From NCBI RefSeq assembly GCF_000224145.3, contig NW_004190396.2:248001-312000 (forward strand): 64,000 nt of DNA. Reading direction: 5' to 3'. Source of the DNA: Ciona intestinalis. Taxonomy: Eukaryota; Chordata; Ascidiacea; Phlebobranchia; Cionidae. Both the position numbers and the translations under genes were made by a program. Of the stretch, positions 1 to 13,400 are shown in pieces (the stretch's first letter is position 1; every line of letters starts with the position of its first letter). Under the pieces are notes generated by a model. It searched no databases and was not told the DNA's origin. It saw only the letters and a program-made list of their open reading frames with translations.

Positions 1-175
1 GTTTTAACGACTGTCTTTTGCTGCTAATTCCCTTCTCTTCGTAGTTTTATTTAATTTGATCTTCACTATTGCATTCGAAGAGATAAATAAGTTGCATTTA
101 TTTATTTACGTTTTGCTGCTAATTCCATTCTTTTTGTTGTTTTAATTATTATGTCTTCGCTATTCTATTCATGGA
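1..175 (+). repeat. Dispersed repeat family C, two tandem copies
   Basis: Two diverged copies of a segment that begins with an ACGACTGTC-like word, runs through TTTTGCTGCTAATTCC and ends near GAAGAGATAAATAA. Related copies occur at about 24455-24545, 47540-47720 (47640-47715 in reverse orientation) and 51895-51970. The opening word matches the core of the SINE tail, so family C is probably a diverged relative of it. Located in a GBA2 intron upstream of the first visible exon. Confidence 0.5.
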
Positions 176-197
176 GATTAACATTATATATACACAG

Positions 198-3100
198 GAT
201 GTATAACACATATGATGTTCATTTCTACGCTTCTATTGCCCTTGCTTATCTATGGCCAAAGCTAGAGTTAAGTGTTCAATATGATATAGGTATGTACGTG
301 TTATATGTATGAGCATTAAATATAACTTTTCTATGTGTTGTTGTGTAATATACAACTTAACTTATATAAACACATGTGAAAATTGGTGCAACCAATTTAA
401 GGTTATTGTTTTGTTGACACTTTGTTAAACTGACTGTTAAAAATACTGAATTGGCATGTCGGCCATATTTACATCAAATATTTAAATTTTACTAACTCAA
501 CTTAAATGAAACACTCCTCTATGACATCATAACACTTATTATTAAATCACAGCTACCAGCATCCTACATTCGAACCCACAACCTCATAAATACTTAATGG
601 ATGGGGTGACCGCTCCCGTTAAAACCCCCAACGTGGTCCCACATGATGTTGGGTGTCCAGGTGGGCTGCTCTACTGTGTTTTCAATAGTTTTTGGTGTTG
701 AAATACTACTTTGCATGTTATGGAATAATGACGTGTAAATTGAGAAATAGAACTACTATACTGTTCTATAAACTAAACATACTTTAGACACAAAAGCAGG
801 GTGCAGGTTATACATTCCTTCAAAAGTGTAAATAGAACAAGAAAATAGAATGAAAATGTGTCCCAACTTCCCCCACCCTAATACTCATACGTTAACACAT
901 GACGCGAAACATACTTTATCTTTCATACAGCATATTATAGTGTGATATATATTGAAATATACCAAAGCTAACCCCTCGTACCCCCACAGAGGACGAACCA
1001 TGGTTAAGAGTGAACACATATTTTGTCCACGACACCGCCGACTGGCGCGACCTCAACCCAAAGTTCGTATTACAAGCATATCGGGATTATTACATCACTA
1101 AGGATATTGACTTTCTTAAAGCTATGTGGCCGATATGCAAGGTAATTATTATGTCATAAATATATGCAGGGTGATTGTTATGTCATAAATATATGCAAGG
1201 TTAAGTAGTTATTATGTCATAAATATATGCAACGTGATTATTATGTCATAAATATATGCAGGGTTCAGTAGTTATTATGGTGAACTGTAATTACCTGCCT
1301 ACCATATTTATATCCAACATAAATATATGCAAGGTAATTATTATTGTGTCATAACATGTTATAAATTAATACCTACCATGAGAATGTATCATATTGCCAT
1401 GACCTACTTTGTGTGGCTCAATTGTATGAAACATGATAAGTATGAAACATAATACCCAAATTAGATTTTAGATGTTAAATATATTTATTTAGTAAACAAC
1501 CCTAACTTTCCCCTATTTGGTTAGATTGTAATGGAGCAAAGCATGAGGCACGATAAAGATAACGATGGATTGATTGAAAACAGTGGAGCAGCGGATCAAA
1601 CTTTTGATGGATGGTGTGTTACTGGACCAAGGTATTGCGGGATTATTATCTTAACCCTGGTACCCTTCGGTTACAATACTTGTTCTTCGGCCACTGAGGG
1701 GGCATTAGGCGTGTCGTACTTAGTCAGATTTCAATCACATATTGCAATATCCAGGACCGTGGTACAGTGGTTTCGATGAATGCTTCTAACCAAGAGGTTA
1801 CTGGGTTCGAAGCTTGCCACTGCTACCATTGTTAGAGTATACATGCGGCCACGAGGTATATGAAACAGAAAACTCGTGTTTTAACGACTGTCGTTGCCCC
1901 GTCTTGCGAGGATAAATAAGTTACGTACGAGGTAACTTGTAAGCGGGCACGAGGTGTATGAAACAGAACACCCGTGTTATAACGATTGTCGTTGCCCCGC
2001 CATGCAAGGATAAGTAAGTTACACACGTTTGGTAGATAAATACGCACATTGCATATTATGTTAACCCACATAACACCCCCAGTGCGTACTGTGGAGGGTT
2101 ATGGCTTGCTGCGTTACGTTGTATGGAGGAAGCCGCAGACATTCTGCATGAGAAAGATGATCAAGTCAAGTTCCATGATATATTAGTGAGGGCTACCAAG
2201 GCTTATCAGGACCGTTTATGGAACGGTTGGTTTGTTATGTATTGTAGCATAAACAACATATGTTATGGTTAAAGGTTATTTGTCATTTAACTGTGTATTG
2301 TATTGCAACATGAACATGATTTAAGCTTCAGTATACATGTAATATCCTGGTGTAAAATATGACAAGTTTGTGTTTAAACTGACGAGAAAATCCATGTTTT
2401 TTCACCTGGCTGGTTTTATAGTTAATTCAATATTTCTTTGTGTAAAGCATAGAAGGTTGTTTCCATATATTTTGGTGTCCTAATGTTAGACATATAATAT
2501 TCAATTTAAGCATGGTTTATCTTTGTTTAAAGCGAGACTAAATTAAATTTCCTGTGTGATCTGTGTTTTATATTAAAACTGACCAGAAGTCCATGTTTTA
2601 TGCAACTAACTTGACCAGATCATTACCCCTCCATGGCTAGCTTATTAATGGGTTATATACGCAGGTAAATATTTCAACTACGATTGCAGTAATAACCCCC
2701 AACACAGAACAAGTGTAATGGCCGACCAGTGTGCGGGGCAGTGGTTCCTACTCGCTTCAGGGATTTGTGATGTAAGTATGTTGAGGCCATCGATGGTGGG
2801 GGTCACATAATTTCTGTTAGTGGGGTCCGCATTCGTGCTATCCTCCCTCTATTCTTTAATCTTTGTTTAGTGACTATAAACAATAGGCTTGAGTGACTTA
2901 CCCATTGGGGAAGTGACAGGCTTCCATAAGGTTAACAGCAGGGTGAGGCTGTTTAGGTTTAAAACCAGTGTGTTAATACATGGTGTAACCCTAGTTTTAA
3001 AAGCTATGTTACACATCAACACTAAAACACCCCCCCCCCCAGGTCCTCCCCGATGATCAAGTGATGTCGTCATTAAAAACAATATTCTCGCTCAATGTGG

Positions 3101-3907
3101 AGCAGTATGACGGGGGGCGCCATGGTGCCGTTAACGGAATGCGACCACACGGGGCAGTAGACACATCTAGTGTTCAATCTGACGAAGTATGGACGGGGGT
3201 GACGTACGCCCTCGCTGCTACTATGATACATAAGGTAGGTTTATAGTATTTATGTCTGCTATACAATATATATAGTGTGGGGGAAGACGGACACCTTTAT
3301 AACATGATATCCAAATATCCGGATCACGTTTTAAACAATAAACAACGGTCTATGGGAGTCGTGAGAATACGTTTTATAATTCTTTGAGAGTTCTTTGTTT
3401 ACTGCCAAATTGGACGAGAAAATAAAATGAAAAGGTGTCCCATCTCCCCCCCACCTTACCATATATATTTCAACTACATGCATAACAAAGCGTTTGCTGC
3501 TATTATTATACATACAGTTGAGCTGTAGAGTAAAAAAGCAATAGTTGATGTGTGGCATAAGCCATGTTTAGCCCCGTGTTATAAGGACTGTTGTTTCTCC
3601 ATCACATCATGTCATTGCATCATTATAGAACCTCAGCCATTACTATGGGTGGGGCCTGTGACTTGCTACAGAGTTGGCCCATCATCCCAACACTATATAT
3701 TTTCCAGCTAAATACATTACACAGGGCATGTTGAAAGAAGGTTTCCGCACAGCGAGTGGAATTTACAGATCATGTTGGCAGAGGTATGGGATGGCGTTTC
3801 AGACACCAGAAGCCATGAGGAAGAACCATACATATAGATCCCTTGCTTACATGCGGCCCTTAAGCATATGGGGCATGCAATATGCATTGGAAAACCCAAA
3901 GGAATAG
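198..3907 (+). CDS. GBA2: Non-lysosomal glucosylceramidase (GH116), C-terminal exons
   Basis: The 3' part of a GBA2 gene; its start lies before the window. GBA2 hydrolyses glucosylceramide to glucose and ceramide on the cytosolic face of ER/Golgi membranes (family knowledge). Exons: 198-289, 553-660, 990-1141, 1525-1631, 2083-2225, 2665-2771, 3043-3234, 3725-3907, stop TAG. All introns are GT-AG and the phases agree, giving about 361 residues. Diagnostic stretches are [12 protein letters not shown] and [11 protein letters not shown] (first exon), VVPHDVG (second), [19 protein letters not shown] (third), [17 protein letters not shown] (fourth), [10 protein letters not shown] (sixth) and [15 protein letters not shown] (last). 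By family knowledge the acid/base aspartate of the (alpha/alpha)6 barrel lies in or near the ADQTFDGW segment; the nucleophile glutamate is upstream of the window. No truncation or missing conserved block is seen. Intron 3 carries a donor-derived tandem array and intron 4 a SINE. An ATTAAA at 3968 may be the poly(A) signal. Confidence 0.95.
1132..1345 (+). repeat. Tandem array built from a GBA2 exon-intron junction
   Basis: The last bases of the exon ending at 1141 plus its donor (ATATGCAAGGTAATTATT) are followed by repeated ATATGCA-[A/G]-[G/C]-GT plus TTATTATGTCATAAAT units. Donor-like copies start near 1162, 1191, 1224, 1254 and 1324. The copy at 1324 repeats 18 bases of the genuine junction exactly. 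Confidence 0.85.
1757..2050 (+). mobile_element. tRNA-derived SINE with two tail units
   Basis: The head has an A-box-like GTGGTACAGTGGTT and a B-box-like GGGTTCGAAGCTTG. It is followed by about two copies of the ~105-bp tail (GTTACGTACGAGGTAACTTG, then CACGAGGTGTATGAAACAGA, then ACGATTGTCGTTGCCCCGCC). Sits in the GBA2 intron before the exon at 2083. This is the window's most abundant repeat family. Confidence 0.75.
3275..3459. mobile_element. Tc1/mariner-like MITE, family M1, copy 1
   Basis: Terminal inverted repeats GTGTGGGGGAAGACGGACACC on the left and GGTGTCCCATCTCCCCCCCA on the right, close to the M1 element at 59043-59194. The left edge follows TA. A one-ended remnant of the same family lies at about 835-893. 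Lies in the last GBA2 intron. Confidence 0.7.
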
Positions 3908-5040
3908 TTTAAATAGGAAATTATGATTTTACATTTTTTCATCTTTTCCACTGGTCAGAATTATTTTATTAAAATTGTTGTTTCTAATTTTTTCCACTGT
4001 TACATTAATATAAGTTATTTACCAACATTTTAACCTAAACAGACTTTTTCCACCCTCTCAACTCCTAAAAACATTTTTAACTAATTACCTTTTAAACTTA
4101 AAAACTTTTCGAAACTGCCAAAATATCATATTATACGATTTCTGTTACATAGGTGGCGGTAGAGATTACAAAATAGAGTTTTCAATTTTCACTGTTGTTT
4201 TCAAGTGATTTTAGTTTTATTTTAAAACGAAAATAATTTTATTTTTACCAAACATTTTTCAGAGTTCCTTTTTTTTCATATTTTGACGAAAAAAGTAGCA
4301 AGTGCAAACAGCATAACATGACAACTAGTATCTTGCCGACAGTATTTAACTTTGATCATTTAAACTACACCATAGTTATGTACAACATGCTTAAATGACA
4401 CTTTTAAAACAAGGTTTTAAACTTTTCAAGTTAAAACACACTTAGACGCTCTAGATCTGTTGGTGGCAACAAATTTATAAAAAACTCATATTTTATTTCT
4501 ACTTTACACAACACATGCTAAAAATTTTTCATAAATTATTGTTACAAAGTAAAAGATTCGCAACACTGTTTGGAAACCATGTTTGAAATTATTAACTTTA
4601 CAATTGCTGTTCAAAAGTTAGAAAAAAAAATATTGTTTTTTACAAATTTTCAATTTCCTTTAGGCTATATTATGATCAGAATTGTTTGAATGTTAAGATC
4701 AAACATAGAATTAAATCTGAACATTTATGTTTAAGCTAGAACAATATTTTTGTCTTCTTTATAAGCACTGGTGACTTGAAATTAGTGTCGTACAATTGCT
4801 ATTTATTTTTATAATATACAAAACATAGAAATGTTATTACAGCATAAATAGAAACCCTGTATTTTTTCCAATTATATCCACAGAATTGTGGGCAATTATC
4901 AAACCGTTTCAAAAGTCCTTTTTTAGTCTTGACTAAAATTCTAGTTTAAAATTATTTAAATTGTTGATTTTTTATTTTATATCACTTAGAGAAATCTTTA
5001 GCTTAAGATACTAGCGCGTAAAACTCTAATTTTCAAGCCA
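3908..5040. other. Gene-free AT-rich interval after GBA2
   Basis: Presumably begins with the GBA2 3' UTR. No coding exon, RNA gene or tandem array was recognised; it is poly-A/poly-T rich throughout. Confidence 0.6.
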
Positions 5041-5261
5041 GTTTCAATACAAACATACCAGCCAATATATGTATAAATGACAAATTGTCTTTATTTTTGT
5101 CTGACATTGAAAAAAAGATAGTTTTCGAATACTCGCTACAGTAAAAAGTATTTTTACTTCGGACATCACTGAAAATGGATTTAGTTTTAAACTGAATCGT
5201 TTGAAACTGATGACAATTGTGTCATATACATATATATGGGTTGGTATGTTTGTATTGAAAC
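5041..5261. mobile_element. MITE-like element with about 45-bp inverted ends
   Basis: The left end GTTTCAATACAAACATACCA is the exact reverse complement of the right end at 5242-5261. Imperfect complementarity continues inward for about 25 more bases (5061-5088 against 5212-5241). Total about 221 bp, non-coding. No target-site duplication is obvious, and no second copy was seen in the window. Confidence 0.7.
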
Positions 5262-6662
5262 AGACCAATATATATTACATCTGATGTTACCATAATGTGC
5301 AACACAAGCATATAGCATCTGGTGCATTATTTTGCTGCTACTGCACTTTTATATATCAAGAGTGTTGTTGTTTTTTTTGTATATACAACAATTGCACCAT
5401 ATTTGCATACCAAAGTCACTTTTATGTTAAGTTTTCCAAACTTGTGGCCACAAAGTGCACCCAAAAAAACACAGCGTATAAATACTTTGGTTGTCTTTAT
5501 TTTAAAGTTAAGTTAACACTTGAGCATTTAAACAAACTACACTGTCAAAGAAACCTCTTCACCCAGCTTTGTTTAGAGGCGAGCAACGCTGTCGTGTAAA
5601 TGTCGCTTAAAACAATAAAGAAAAGAAATGGGAAAAGCGAACCTGCACTAAATAAAGCTGGGTGTAGATTTTTCTTTGTTTGTTCGTTTAACACCGATGC
5701 GAGCTACATGGAAACACTGCATAATATTTTGCAACACTGCATTACGTCATGCGTTGGTGACAATAGCCAAAGTCAGCGCATAAGCTCCGTGTTGCGCCGC
5801 CGTGTTTACCAGGAATAAATGCTCCTGTTTTCGCACGGAATGACAACGCGAAAACCAATAAAAGCGGATCAACGTGCTCTATAACCGCAATTAGAGACGA
5901 GCGGCGATGAATTTCTTGTCGCGAAAAAAAAATGCTATCGCTATACGATCAACGATCCACTGTCGTTCATAAACAACACTCGTTGCTAAAGCTAGCAGTC
6001 AACGACTGACAAATAAAGGTACCTACGACCTCAACGTCGCAACAAGGACTTTGTTCCGCCGCAAGCTACGCCGTAGTTTAAACGCCGCCTAAAAGAACAA
6101 ACAAAGAAATATTGCGCTGAAAAAATATAAATTCGTTTTTATTTTATTTATAAAGAAAGTTGTTACGAATTATAATATCAAAGTGCTAGCAAGAGGTTGC
6201 CCGGATGAGTTGGTTAAAAATTGAACGGCTACGTTGATATAATTTTAGTTATTGGTCATCACTATTTTGAGAAATGGCGGGGAATTTCGCAAACTTTTTG
6301 GCAAAATGACGATGGCGAATATATTTATTGTTTACGACGTGTTAGGAAAGCAAAGAAATTAAATAGTGCGCAGACAGTGTTTTATAGCGGGACGAATGCT
6401 AGGAAATCCGTATCTTATATTTATGTTTGTTATGTATATGCGTATCTTATATATATATGTTACAAGTTACTGTAGCCTTACTAGCCTTTATGTAATATTT
6501 ACGTGTTGCTGCCTGCTGGATTCAGTTTTCCTGCGGCTGATAGTGAGTGAAAAGTGTTACTTAGGTTTACTTATTACCCACTGTTTATATTTTTCTTGAG
6601 AAAGTCGGTCGTTCGTTGAAAATGTGAGGCATTGTGAACTAAGGTGATCCTAGTATATAGTA
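5262..6662. other. Gene-free interval; part shared with 10090-10330
   Basis: Holds short open frames of up to 100 codons with low-complexity composition and no recognisable domain. The stretch 5464-5515 (AAAAAACACAG, then GTCTTTATTTTAAAGTTAAG) and 5640-5690 (AGCTGGGTGTAGATTTTTCT) recur, diverged, at 10095-10140, 10188-10230 and 10282-10330. The two blocks therefore bracket the zinc-finger locus and its duplicate. They may be an old transposon or part of a larger local duplication. Confidence 0.5.
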
Positions 6663-7287
6663 TAACAAAGTGGGTGATCCTTTAGATGGTGGCCACCTAA
6701 AATTTTGGTTTCAAAATGTTTCTTAGGTCTCCCTGATATCCGCTGTCTATTGTGTTTTTAAAAAGACTCGGGCGTTCGTGTCAAAAATAACTTTGAAAAT
6801 GTGCGAAATCGTGCTGCGTCACCGTATTTTCCACACGAGCCGTCATGAATTAATCAAATGTTAGATTATTACATCATATAGATTGCGTATTGTTTCTTCT
6901 GATTTCTACGTTACAGATTTCATAATTTGTTTAGGGGTTATTGATTGGGAGTTAGGGGGTAAGGGTTAGTTAGGGCATGGGGTTAAGGTTTTTACTAGCA
7001 TAAAACAGTGCGTAAAACAAGCCACAAGACTATAACGTCGCGTAACTAACGTAATATATCACTTTTGTGATGTAACATACCGCGATTGTGACATAATAAA
7101 TCGTTAACCTTACGCAAGTTAGGCGAATTACGGTAACGAAGCATGTTTCGCACATTTTCAAAGTTAATTTTTGACACGAACGCCCGACTTTTTCCCCAAA
7201 AAAAAAGACAGGTATCAGTGAAGCCTTTCAGTTTTCGTTTTTTTAGTGATGCACGACCATAAAATTTGGACACTTTACCAATTACAA
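6663..7287. mobile_element. Element with long (about 170 bp) imperfect inverted ends
   Basis: 6770-6835 (GGGCGTTCGTGTCAAAAATA, then CTTTGAAAATGTGCGAAA) is the near-exact reverse complement of 7135-7195. Weaker complementarity reaches outward to AAAGTG...TTTAGATGGT on the left and ACCATAAAATTTGGACACTTT on the right. The interior (6840-7110) is G-rich (GGGGTTATTGATTGGGAGTTAG) with no open frame of note. Probably a fold-back DNA element that does not encode its own transposase. Confidence 0.65.
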
Positions 7288-7771
7288 TACGTAGATTCGA
7301 TTTATGAAAAAAAAATAATTAGATATATATACACAGGATTGTAGAAGTTGTAAATCCGGTTGTAATAGATTTTACCCGCGTTTGTCACCCAAGCTACCAA
7401 ATCTTGTTATAAAGCGTATTACTGACTAAAGGCCCAGTCTAGGCGCACTTGGGATAGAAAAGGTTAATCAAGCTACGATCTAACCTTTTTATTTTTTCAT
7501 CGGGTGTTCGTAATTATCAGGCAACGAAATCGATTGAGTAGCGAGCATTGCTGTGCTGCAATTTGAACATTTTGCGCTCAATTGTTATGTCATATGTCTT
7601 CATAGGCACCTAACTTTTTGAGTTATATGAAATATTTCCATCAGTGTTATTGCTGGCTGGAGTTATTATTCATATTGTACATATTTTCTTTCAGATTACT
7701 TAGGTCTTGAGTATTAGATTGCATGAGCTATCTTAACCTTCTTTGGTTTGATTTGTATTTAGTAGATCTTG

Positions 7772-8494
7772 ATGTATTTTCAATACATACCTAAGGATTT
7801 TGAAATAACTCCAACAGTTAGGGGTAAAGTGAAACTGTACAGAATGTCAAAAGTCACTTCAGTGTCAAAGAAATCCAGTGCAAAAGCTGAAGAGAAGGAT
7901 AATTGCTGCAAATACTGTGACAAAGTATTTCGTTTTCCTTCAAAGCTTGTTATTCACTTGAGGACACATACTGGAGAAAAACCCTTTCAATGCTACATTT
8001 GTGACAAATCATTTACTACAAATAATAGCTTAGAATGTCACCAAAGAATCCACACTGGTGGAAAGCCATACAAATGCGACATTTGTGATGAACCATTTAC
8101 TAAAAATTATAGCTTAAAATGCCACCGAAGAATACACACCCGTGAGCAGCGATACACATGCAATATTTGTGACAAACCATTTACTAGAAATGGTAGTTTA
8201 ATATATCACCAAAGAATTCACACCGGTGAGAAGCGATACACATGTAATATTTGTGACAAACCATTTACTAGAAATGATAGTTTAAGTCGTCACCAAAGAA
8301 TTCACACTGGTGAGAAGCCATACAAATGCGACATTTGTAAAAAACTATTTACCACTAATGGTAACTTGAGCAGCCACCAAAAAGTCCACACTGGTAAGGA
8401 GCCATACAAATGCGACATTTGTGACAAATTGTTTTCTTCAAATTGTAACTTAAGGCGTCATCAAAGAACTCACACTGATGAGAAGCCATGTTAA
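7772..8494 (+). CDS. Seven-finger C2H2 zinc-finger protein
   Basis: Single-exon open frame of 240 residues from ATG 7772; an in-frame TAG lies at 7763-7765, and a second Met at residue 25 could also serve. After a basic Lys/Ser-rich leader of about 45 residues come seven classic C2H2 fingers in tandem (CX2C...HX3H). They run from CKYCDKVFRFPSKLVIHLRTH to CDICDKLFSSNCNLRRHQRTH with TGEKPY-type linkers, and the protein stops seven residues after the last one. Expected to be a nuclear DNA-binding protein; the target is unknown and no KRAB, BTB or SET domain is visible. Fingers 4 and 5 are nearly identical, suggesting recent internal duplication. An acceptor-like TTTTCTTTCAG ends at 7694, 78 bp before the ATG, and is conserved in the decayed duplicate. 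A 5' UTR exon or spliced-leader acceptor is therefore plausible. No close AATAAA was found downstream. Confidence 0.85.
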   Translation: MYFQYIPKDFEITPTVRGKVKLYRMSKVTSVSKKSSAKAEEKDNCCKYCDKVFRFPSKLVIHLRTHTGEKPFQCYICDKSFTTNNSLECHQRIHTGGKPYKCDICDEPFTKNYSLKCHRRIHTREQRYTCNICDKPFTRNGSLIYHQRIHTGEKRYTCNICDKPFTRNDSLSRHQRIHTGEKPYKCDICKKLFTTNGNLSSHQKVHTGKEPYKCDICDKLFSSNCNLRRHQRTHTDEKPC

Positions 8495-9459
8495 TGCAAA
8501 ACTAGTATAAAAACTTTTAGAAATCGAGGAAATGTAAACAGCAGTAAAAGATGTATTTACCCGAAACCAACGACAAGAATATACTGAAGTTTTACCAGTT
8601 AAATTCATTCTGTACTTTTCTAACCACTACCTTACCTTATTTACTGTCAAATTTCCCTGTGATGTTGTGGTGACATTTTTTGTTACAAGGCTACTCATTA
8701 TGTTGTTAAACTTTCAATATTTGTTTTGTTAATTTAAAGTGAAGTTGGTTCAATTTATTGTTTGTGTTGCCTGATAGCACAAAACACTGGGTTCTATTGT
8801 GTTCATGACCATGTACTTTATAAAAACCTACTTTACAATCTAAATCTTTGTTTTAATCCAATGCCAGTTTTTAACTTACTAAATTACACAAAAGGACAGG
8901 ATTTTACCGATTATCGGCAAGAGCAAAAAAATGGCCGATATTATCAGCGCTAAGTAACCAAACGGCCAGCAACGTGTGTACGTAAGAATTAATGCAGAGC
9001 GCTACCTTGTTCATAAACGTTAACTCATTCGTATACCTACTTCAACTCGTTAGTAACAATCTAACGTATTAAACTCGGTCAAAGCTACAGTAATTTACAA
9101 AATATCGGCACGCTAATCAAAATCATACAAAACACGTGGCTTACGTTCAAACGCTGCTTGATAAAGAGAAGACGCGTTTTATGAATTCCAGTGTGGCAAG
9201 ATGCAGAAATCATATAAAAAATGATATTATTAACAGAAGTTTTTACGGTGGATAATAAGCGAGCTACATTGCCGCTCACTTAGTATTACTATATTTTCTC
9301 CTATGTTCCAACTACGATATGTAAATACGATATTTTAAGCGCACGTCCTCCAGACAAACCTGCGCGGGAGAGATTTTAAGTGCGTGAGTTAGCACTTCTA
9401 TTATTAATTTTATTGGGGATGATGACGTACCCGCTCGCACCCCCAGTGTCCGCCGTTGT

Positions 9460-10178
<719 letters not shown>

Positions 10179-10379
10179 TGAGAAATATCTGCACTGAACA
10201 CAGCTAGGTGTAGATATTTCTTTGTTTTTTTTAAGCAAACTATGATGTAGTGTAAACGTCACTTAAAAAACAAACATAGAAATGTCCACGCTGAACACCA
10301 GTGGGTGTCAATATGTCTTTGTTTGTCCTTTATACAAAAAAAGGTAGTCTTACAATAGCATTATTTGCAATGTATATTC

Positions 10380-10389
10380 TTTATTTATT
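10380..10389 (-). terminator. Probable poly(A) signals of CCDC87
   Basis: On the minus strand two overlapping AATAAA hexamers lie 28-37 nt past the CCDC87 stop codon (10417-10419). Confidence 0.6.
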
Positions 10390-10416
10390 TCAGTTAAACA
10401 TAAATTAATGGAAACA

Positions 10417-13400
10417 TCAGTTTTGTGAATCTGGACACCTTTGGTTTAGTTGAGGTATTGTAACTTGTGGGTTAAAATAATTATCTGAAGCAAAACATGC
10501 AAGTTGTTCATGCTGTCCGTTGTTGCTAAGGGCGTGACATCTACGTTCTTGTTGCAACCAGTATAACATCTCAACCCTGGAGGGTAAGTGGTGTTAACAT
10601 AATATTTATTGTAAAGGTCAAATCTAACATAGCTGTCTGGCACTGGGGTTAGGTAGTTGCATTGTAACCTGGATACTGTTTGATGCTAATGGATGTACGT
10701 GTCTCTCGAGTAAGACACCACACTAATGGGTACGAATGCTTGCAATATATTATTTAAATGAAGTTTGCCATTTACACTTATAGCAGATATATGTATAAAG
10801 TAGCAGGAAAACATTCGTTTTCACTTACTTATCATATTCCATTTTATCCATATAAGGCCTTCCTTTAAATGAGACAACATCGGTAAATCTTTTTTCAATG
10901 TTATGTAACAAAGGGTATATGATGTCGTCCACGTTTTGTAGTTTCTTGTAAAGTTTTGATCTTTGTTTTGCTTCTTTCAGTCGGTTTACTGAAGAACCTG
11001 TTAAAATAATTATATGAATATGTATGATGTGTATGAAGCTGCTATGTATGAAAGTAAATTTTGTATCCTCGATTAATGAAGCAACGACAGTCGTTATAAC
11101 ACGGGTGTTCTGTTTCATACACCTTGTGCTCGCTTATGAGTCTGTTGTGGAAAACTTGTGTCTGCTAAGAGTTTAAAGCTTGCCACTGTAACCAAACGGA
11201 CAACTTAAATTTATTTCAACTTTTTTTTCAACCAGATCTCTTACCTTTTTGTAGCAGTCTCTTTGGATCTGAAGCTTCTCTTTCAAACAATTCCAACTCG
11301 TGTAAAAGTTTCTCCCGTTTCAAAATAAATTCACAAACTTTTTCCCAAGCTGCGACGCTCTGTGAGGACAAATTGTTTGCAGTGGTTAAGCATTAGGTGA
11401 GTGGTGTAAGTGAGTTTATTGATTATGAATAGTGAATGCAAATTATTTATCCTCGCATGGCGGGGCATTGACAGTTGTATAACATGGGTGTACGGTTTCA
11501 TACACCTGGTGCGCACTTACGAGTTACCACGTATGTAACTTGTTTATCCTCGCATGGCGGGGCAACGACAGTCGGTATAACACAGGTGTTCTGTTTCATA
11601 CACCTCGTGCCTGCTTACAAGTTACCACGTATGTAATTTATTTATCCTTGCATGGCGGGGCAACGACAGTCGTTATAACACGGGTGTTCTGTTTCATACA
11701 CCTAGTGCGCACTTAGGAGTTACCACGTATGTAACTTGTTTATCCTCGCATGGCGGGGCAGCGACAGCCGGTATTACACGGGTGTTCATACACTTCATGA
11801 CCGCTTGTATGTAACTTTGTTGGGGATTTTTTAAAATCCCAAACCCTTATTCATTTCCTTTAAATACCTACCTCACTGAGGCGAGCATTGAACCCATCAC
11901 CCCCATACTTCATGGCAATATTAACCCTTTCATCCCTGGTTAGTTGTAACTTCTTCCACACAATTTCAAATCTTCGCTGGTATGTTCCGGTCTGTTGCAC
12001 ATGTGATGTCATCGTCGTGGATGGGAAGGTTAGGCCGCTAGATGGCGATGGAGCAATGTTGGATCTGGGGGTATAATGGTATATACAGGTTGGTGTTATT
12101 TATCAATGGGGGTTATATTTCACGTATGTTAGGTCCTACAGCAAAGCATGCCATGGGACCTGGGATTTAGGCCAAAGTTGGTCTATTACCCCAACATTGT
12201 AAGTACCTATAGGTTAGTGTTTTCACGTTGTAGTTTAGCCATGGTATACTTCTATCTTTAAACTGATGCAAACTTTCTGCAGACTAACCACACAAATATT
12301 GCTGTTACCAGGCAGAGTAAAATATATTACATATAAAATTCTTCCATTATAGAAACATTAATTTTAATGCTCATATAAACGTTGGTATAATAAGGGTTCA
12401 GGTCAAAGTTGGCCCAACACCTTATTATTAATTACTTTTCATAAATCTTCACATAATCAATGCTACTCTTCAGTTTCACCCTTGGCTTCTCAACTGAACA
12501 TAAAATAAACTTTGGTAAACTTAAAAATGTCTGATTTGTAATTGTTTGATTACTAAACCCAAATAAGTCACTCGCGTACTACCTGAAAGACCTTTATGTA
12601 CTATAAGTGGTATGCCTATCATAGGTTGAGAAGTGAGAACCACTGTTCTATTTAACACACATGGTTGCATTGTATAACTTCTGTGTAGACTTGAAAATAA
12701 GTCACTCACATACCAGCTGGAAGACCTTTATGCACCACAAGTGGTATGCTGATCTAGTGTGTCTCTTATAGTATTTACTTTATCTAAAAATAGATAAATA
12801 AAATTATGTTTTAGAATAATGTAACCTTCACTATCCTGTTCTCTAAACTGTTCCGAATCTTTCCCAATTCCTGAAGTCAAATTGCTCGAAAATAAACTTT
12901 CGTCTGTGCTGTTCCCACTGTCCCATAAAAATCTTATATTCCTCGCTCGGCTTGTTTCGTTACCACTAGCTGTCTCCACATAACTCGACATTTCGCTAAA
13001 TAACGAGTCATGCTTCTCGTCATATTCTGCTGACATCACACTGGCTATTGTGACCGGATAACTTTCATTGTTTTCTTCTTTCTGCCTCATAAACCTTGCA
13101 AAACTGAGATAAAAAGTTATTGTTTAAACTTTAAAATAATATATTTTACATTTTTTAGAAAAATTTAAAATTTATTTTTTAGTTATAAAAACAGTAGATT
13201 TTCTATTCACTTTTAATCAATATCTTTTAAATTAAAAATTAGTTTTTTTTAAGGCTGATAGCTATTGCAGTATCTTGCTCTAAAATACACACAACCACAA
13301 TGGTAGCTCCACTGGAATAACAAACACGGTTAGGTAACAATGTGTTTTTATAATAAACAAACAAACCTTTGTTCTATAGATCCTTCATCCATTGTTACAT

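Noticed and set aside
1531-1779. Independent 82-residue protein
   Set aside because: Its first part is a GBA2 exon (1525-1631); the rest is intron read-through.
5297-5818. Frames of 72-100 codons
   Set aside because: Low-complexity composition, no domain, no clear splice context; part of the block is a repeat shared with 10090-10330.
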